Position numbers and translations under genes: made by a program
Part shown: in pieces, positions 63,742 through 64,000 of the stretch
Layout of the letters: each line of letters opens with the position of its first letter
Position numbering within the stretch: position 1 is the stretch's first letter
The notes under the pieces: model-generated
Databases searched by the model: none
What the model was told of the DNA's origin: nothing
What the model saw: the letters and a program-made list of their open reading frames with translations, nothing else
IMG/VR virus record: IMGVR_UViG_3300042885_000751
Span: 1 to 64,000 of that record
Source of the DNA: a virus
Length of the DNA: 64,000 bases
Direction: 5' to 3' (one strand)

Positions 63742-63773
63742 AAAAAGGGAGCCCATTTCCTGACTCCCTTTTA
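63742..63773 (-). terminator. terminator upstream of primase
   Basis: AAAAGGGAG (63743-63751) and CTCCCTTTT (63764-63772) form a 9-bp stem; read on the - strand it is followed by a short T-run into the primase leader. It closes the transcript of the gene at 63782-64000, so primase transcription must start in the short gap or read through. Confidence 0.85.
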
Positions 63774-63781
63774 AACTATTG

Positions 63782-64000
63782 TTAGTCTAAATCAAAGTCT
63801 GAGCCAACCTTAGTTGATACCTCAAAATCATCTTCACCAAAAGTTTCTACTTTCTTAGCTTCTAATTTTTTAAGATGTAGAGCTTCAGAATATAGTAACT
63901 GTTTACCAGATCCAAGTTTAGCATATGCAAAACCATCTCTAGAAGATTTTGGCAAATATAAGTCATAATTTGTATAACCCGTTTTACCTTCATATTCTTT
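63782..64000 (-). CDS. C-terminal end of an acidic-tailed protein, possibly SSB-like
   Basis: The 3' end of a gene that continues past the window, 72 residues plus TAA. EGKTGYTNYDLYLPKSSRDG is followed by FAYAKLGSGKQLLYSEALHL, KKLEAKKVETFGEDDFEVST and finally DFDLD. A compact beta-type body followed by a short acidic tail ending in D-F-D-x-D is typical of single-stranded DNA-binding proteins of phages, but the OB fold itself lies outside the window. This is a suggestion from context next to primase. Confidence 0.5.
   Translation of the reverse strand, partial: KEYEGKTGYTNYDLYLPKSSRDGFAYAKLGSGKQLLYSEALHLKKLEAKKVETFGEDDFEVSTKVGSDFDLD

Noticed and set aside
1-64000. Recoded stop codons, which occur in some crAss-like phages
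   Set aside because: Genes are full length with standard stops. TAG ends genes at 212-214 and 49053-49055 with the next gene or terminator directly behind. TGA at 10891-10893 is in an ATGA overlap. I see no interruptions that would require readthrough.
1-64000. tRNA genes, CRISPR arrays and insertion sequences
   Set aside because: I saw no cloverleaf with a T-loop signature, no spaced direct repeats and no transposase-like protein. A tRNA scan was not possible, so a missed tRNA cannot be fully excluded.

Overview
The window is a strongly AT-rich double-stranded DNA phage genome segment, most likely from a large member of the order Crassvirales (crAss-like phages of Bacteroidetes). The evidence is gene content and order. 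An IHF-like ring subunit, two ring proteins, a 1762-residue tail muzzle protein, several large internal (cargo) proteins and a 3305-residue polypeptide with the DYDVD metal-binding motif of a virion RNA polymerase follow one another on the + strand. A family B DNA polymerase, PD-(D/E)XK nuclease, MoxR ATPase, VWA/zincin protein and DnaG-type primase lie on the - strand. Upstream of start codons there are AT-rich tracts and no clear Shine-Dalgarno sequences, as in Bacteroidetes. TAA, TAG and TGA all end genes, so the standard stop codons are in use.

Positions 1-49055 (+ strand) are the virion module. It opens with small basic proteins (DUF5872-like, DUF6321-like and a 225-residue protein with KMQTGG motifs), an adaptor-like protein and a Dps-like DUF5856 protein. 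The probable major capsid protein (2691-4007) follows, between an AT-rich leader and a strong terminator. Next come a set of cysteine-rich virion proteins and fibres (4077-10139), a terminator, the tail ring and muzzle genes (10303-17878), three cargo proteins rich in GG motifs (17878-26148), and five further large proteins (26214-48915). These last include a protein with a PD-(D/E)XK nuclease domain and the virion RNA polymerase with an HExxH zincin-like motif. A 44-residue basic protein closes the strand.

Positions 49203-64000 (- strand) are the replication and accessory module, converging on the virion module at paired terminators (49063-49158). Reading leftward it encodes a truncated acidic-tailed protein at the window edge, primase, small accessory proteins, a SegE-like GIY-YIG protein, DUF6878 and DUF6915 proteins, an HNH endonuclease, a VWA/metallopeptidase protein, a MoxR ATPase interrupted by a group I intron carrying a GIY-YIG gene, conserved hypotheticals, a RecB-like nuclease, the DNA polymerase and a DUF932-like protein.

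The most unusual signals are these. (1) A recurring [aromatic/Met]-[K/Q/R]-x-GG motif runs through the basic and cargo proteins, often near their ends, and resembles viral maturation-protease sites. (2) An acidic GYxIE-type module recurs in cargo proteins. (3) A group I intron sits directly after the MoxR Walker B motif, with its ORF in the P1 loop and an apparent long P10 pairing. (4) An 18-bp inverted repeat overlaps the start codon of the HNH endonuclease, which truncates one of two tandem DUF6915 genes. All family calls come from reading the sequence; none was checked by database search.
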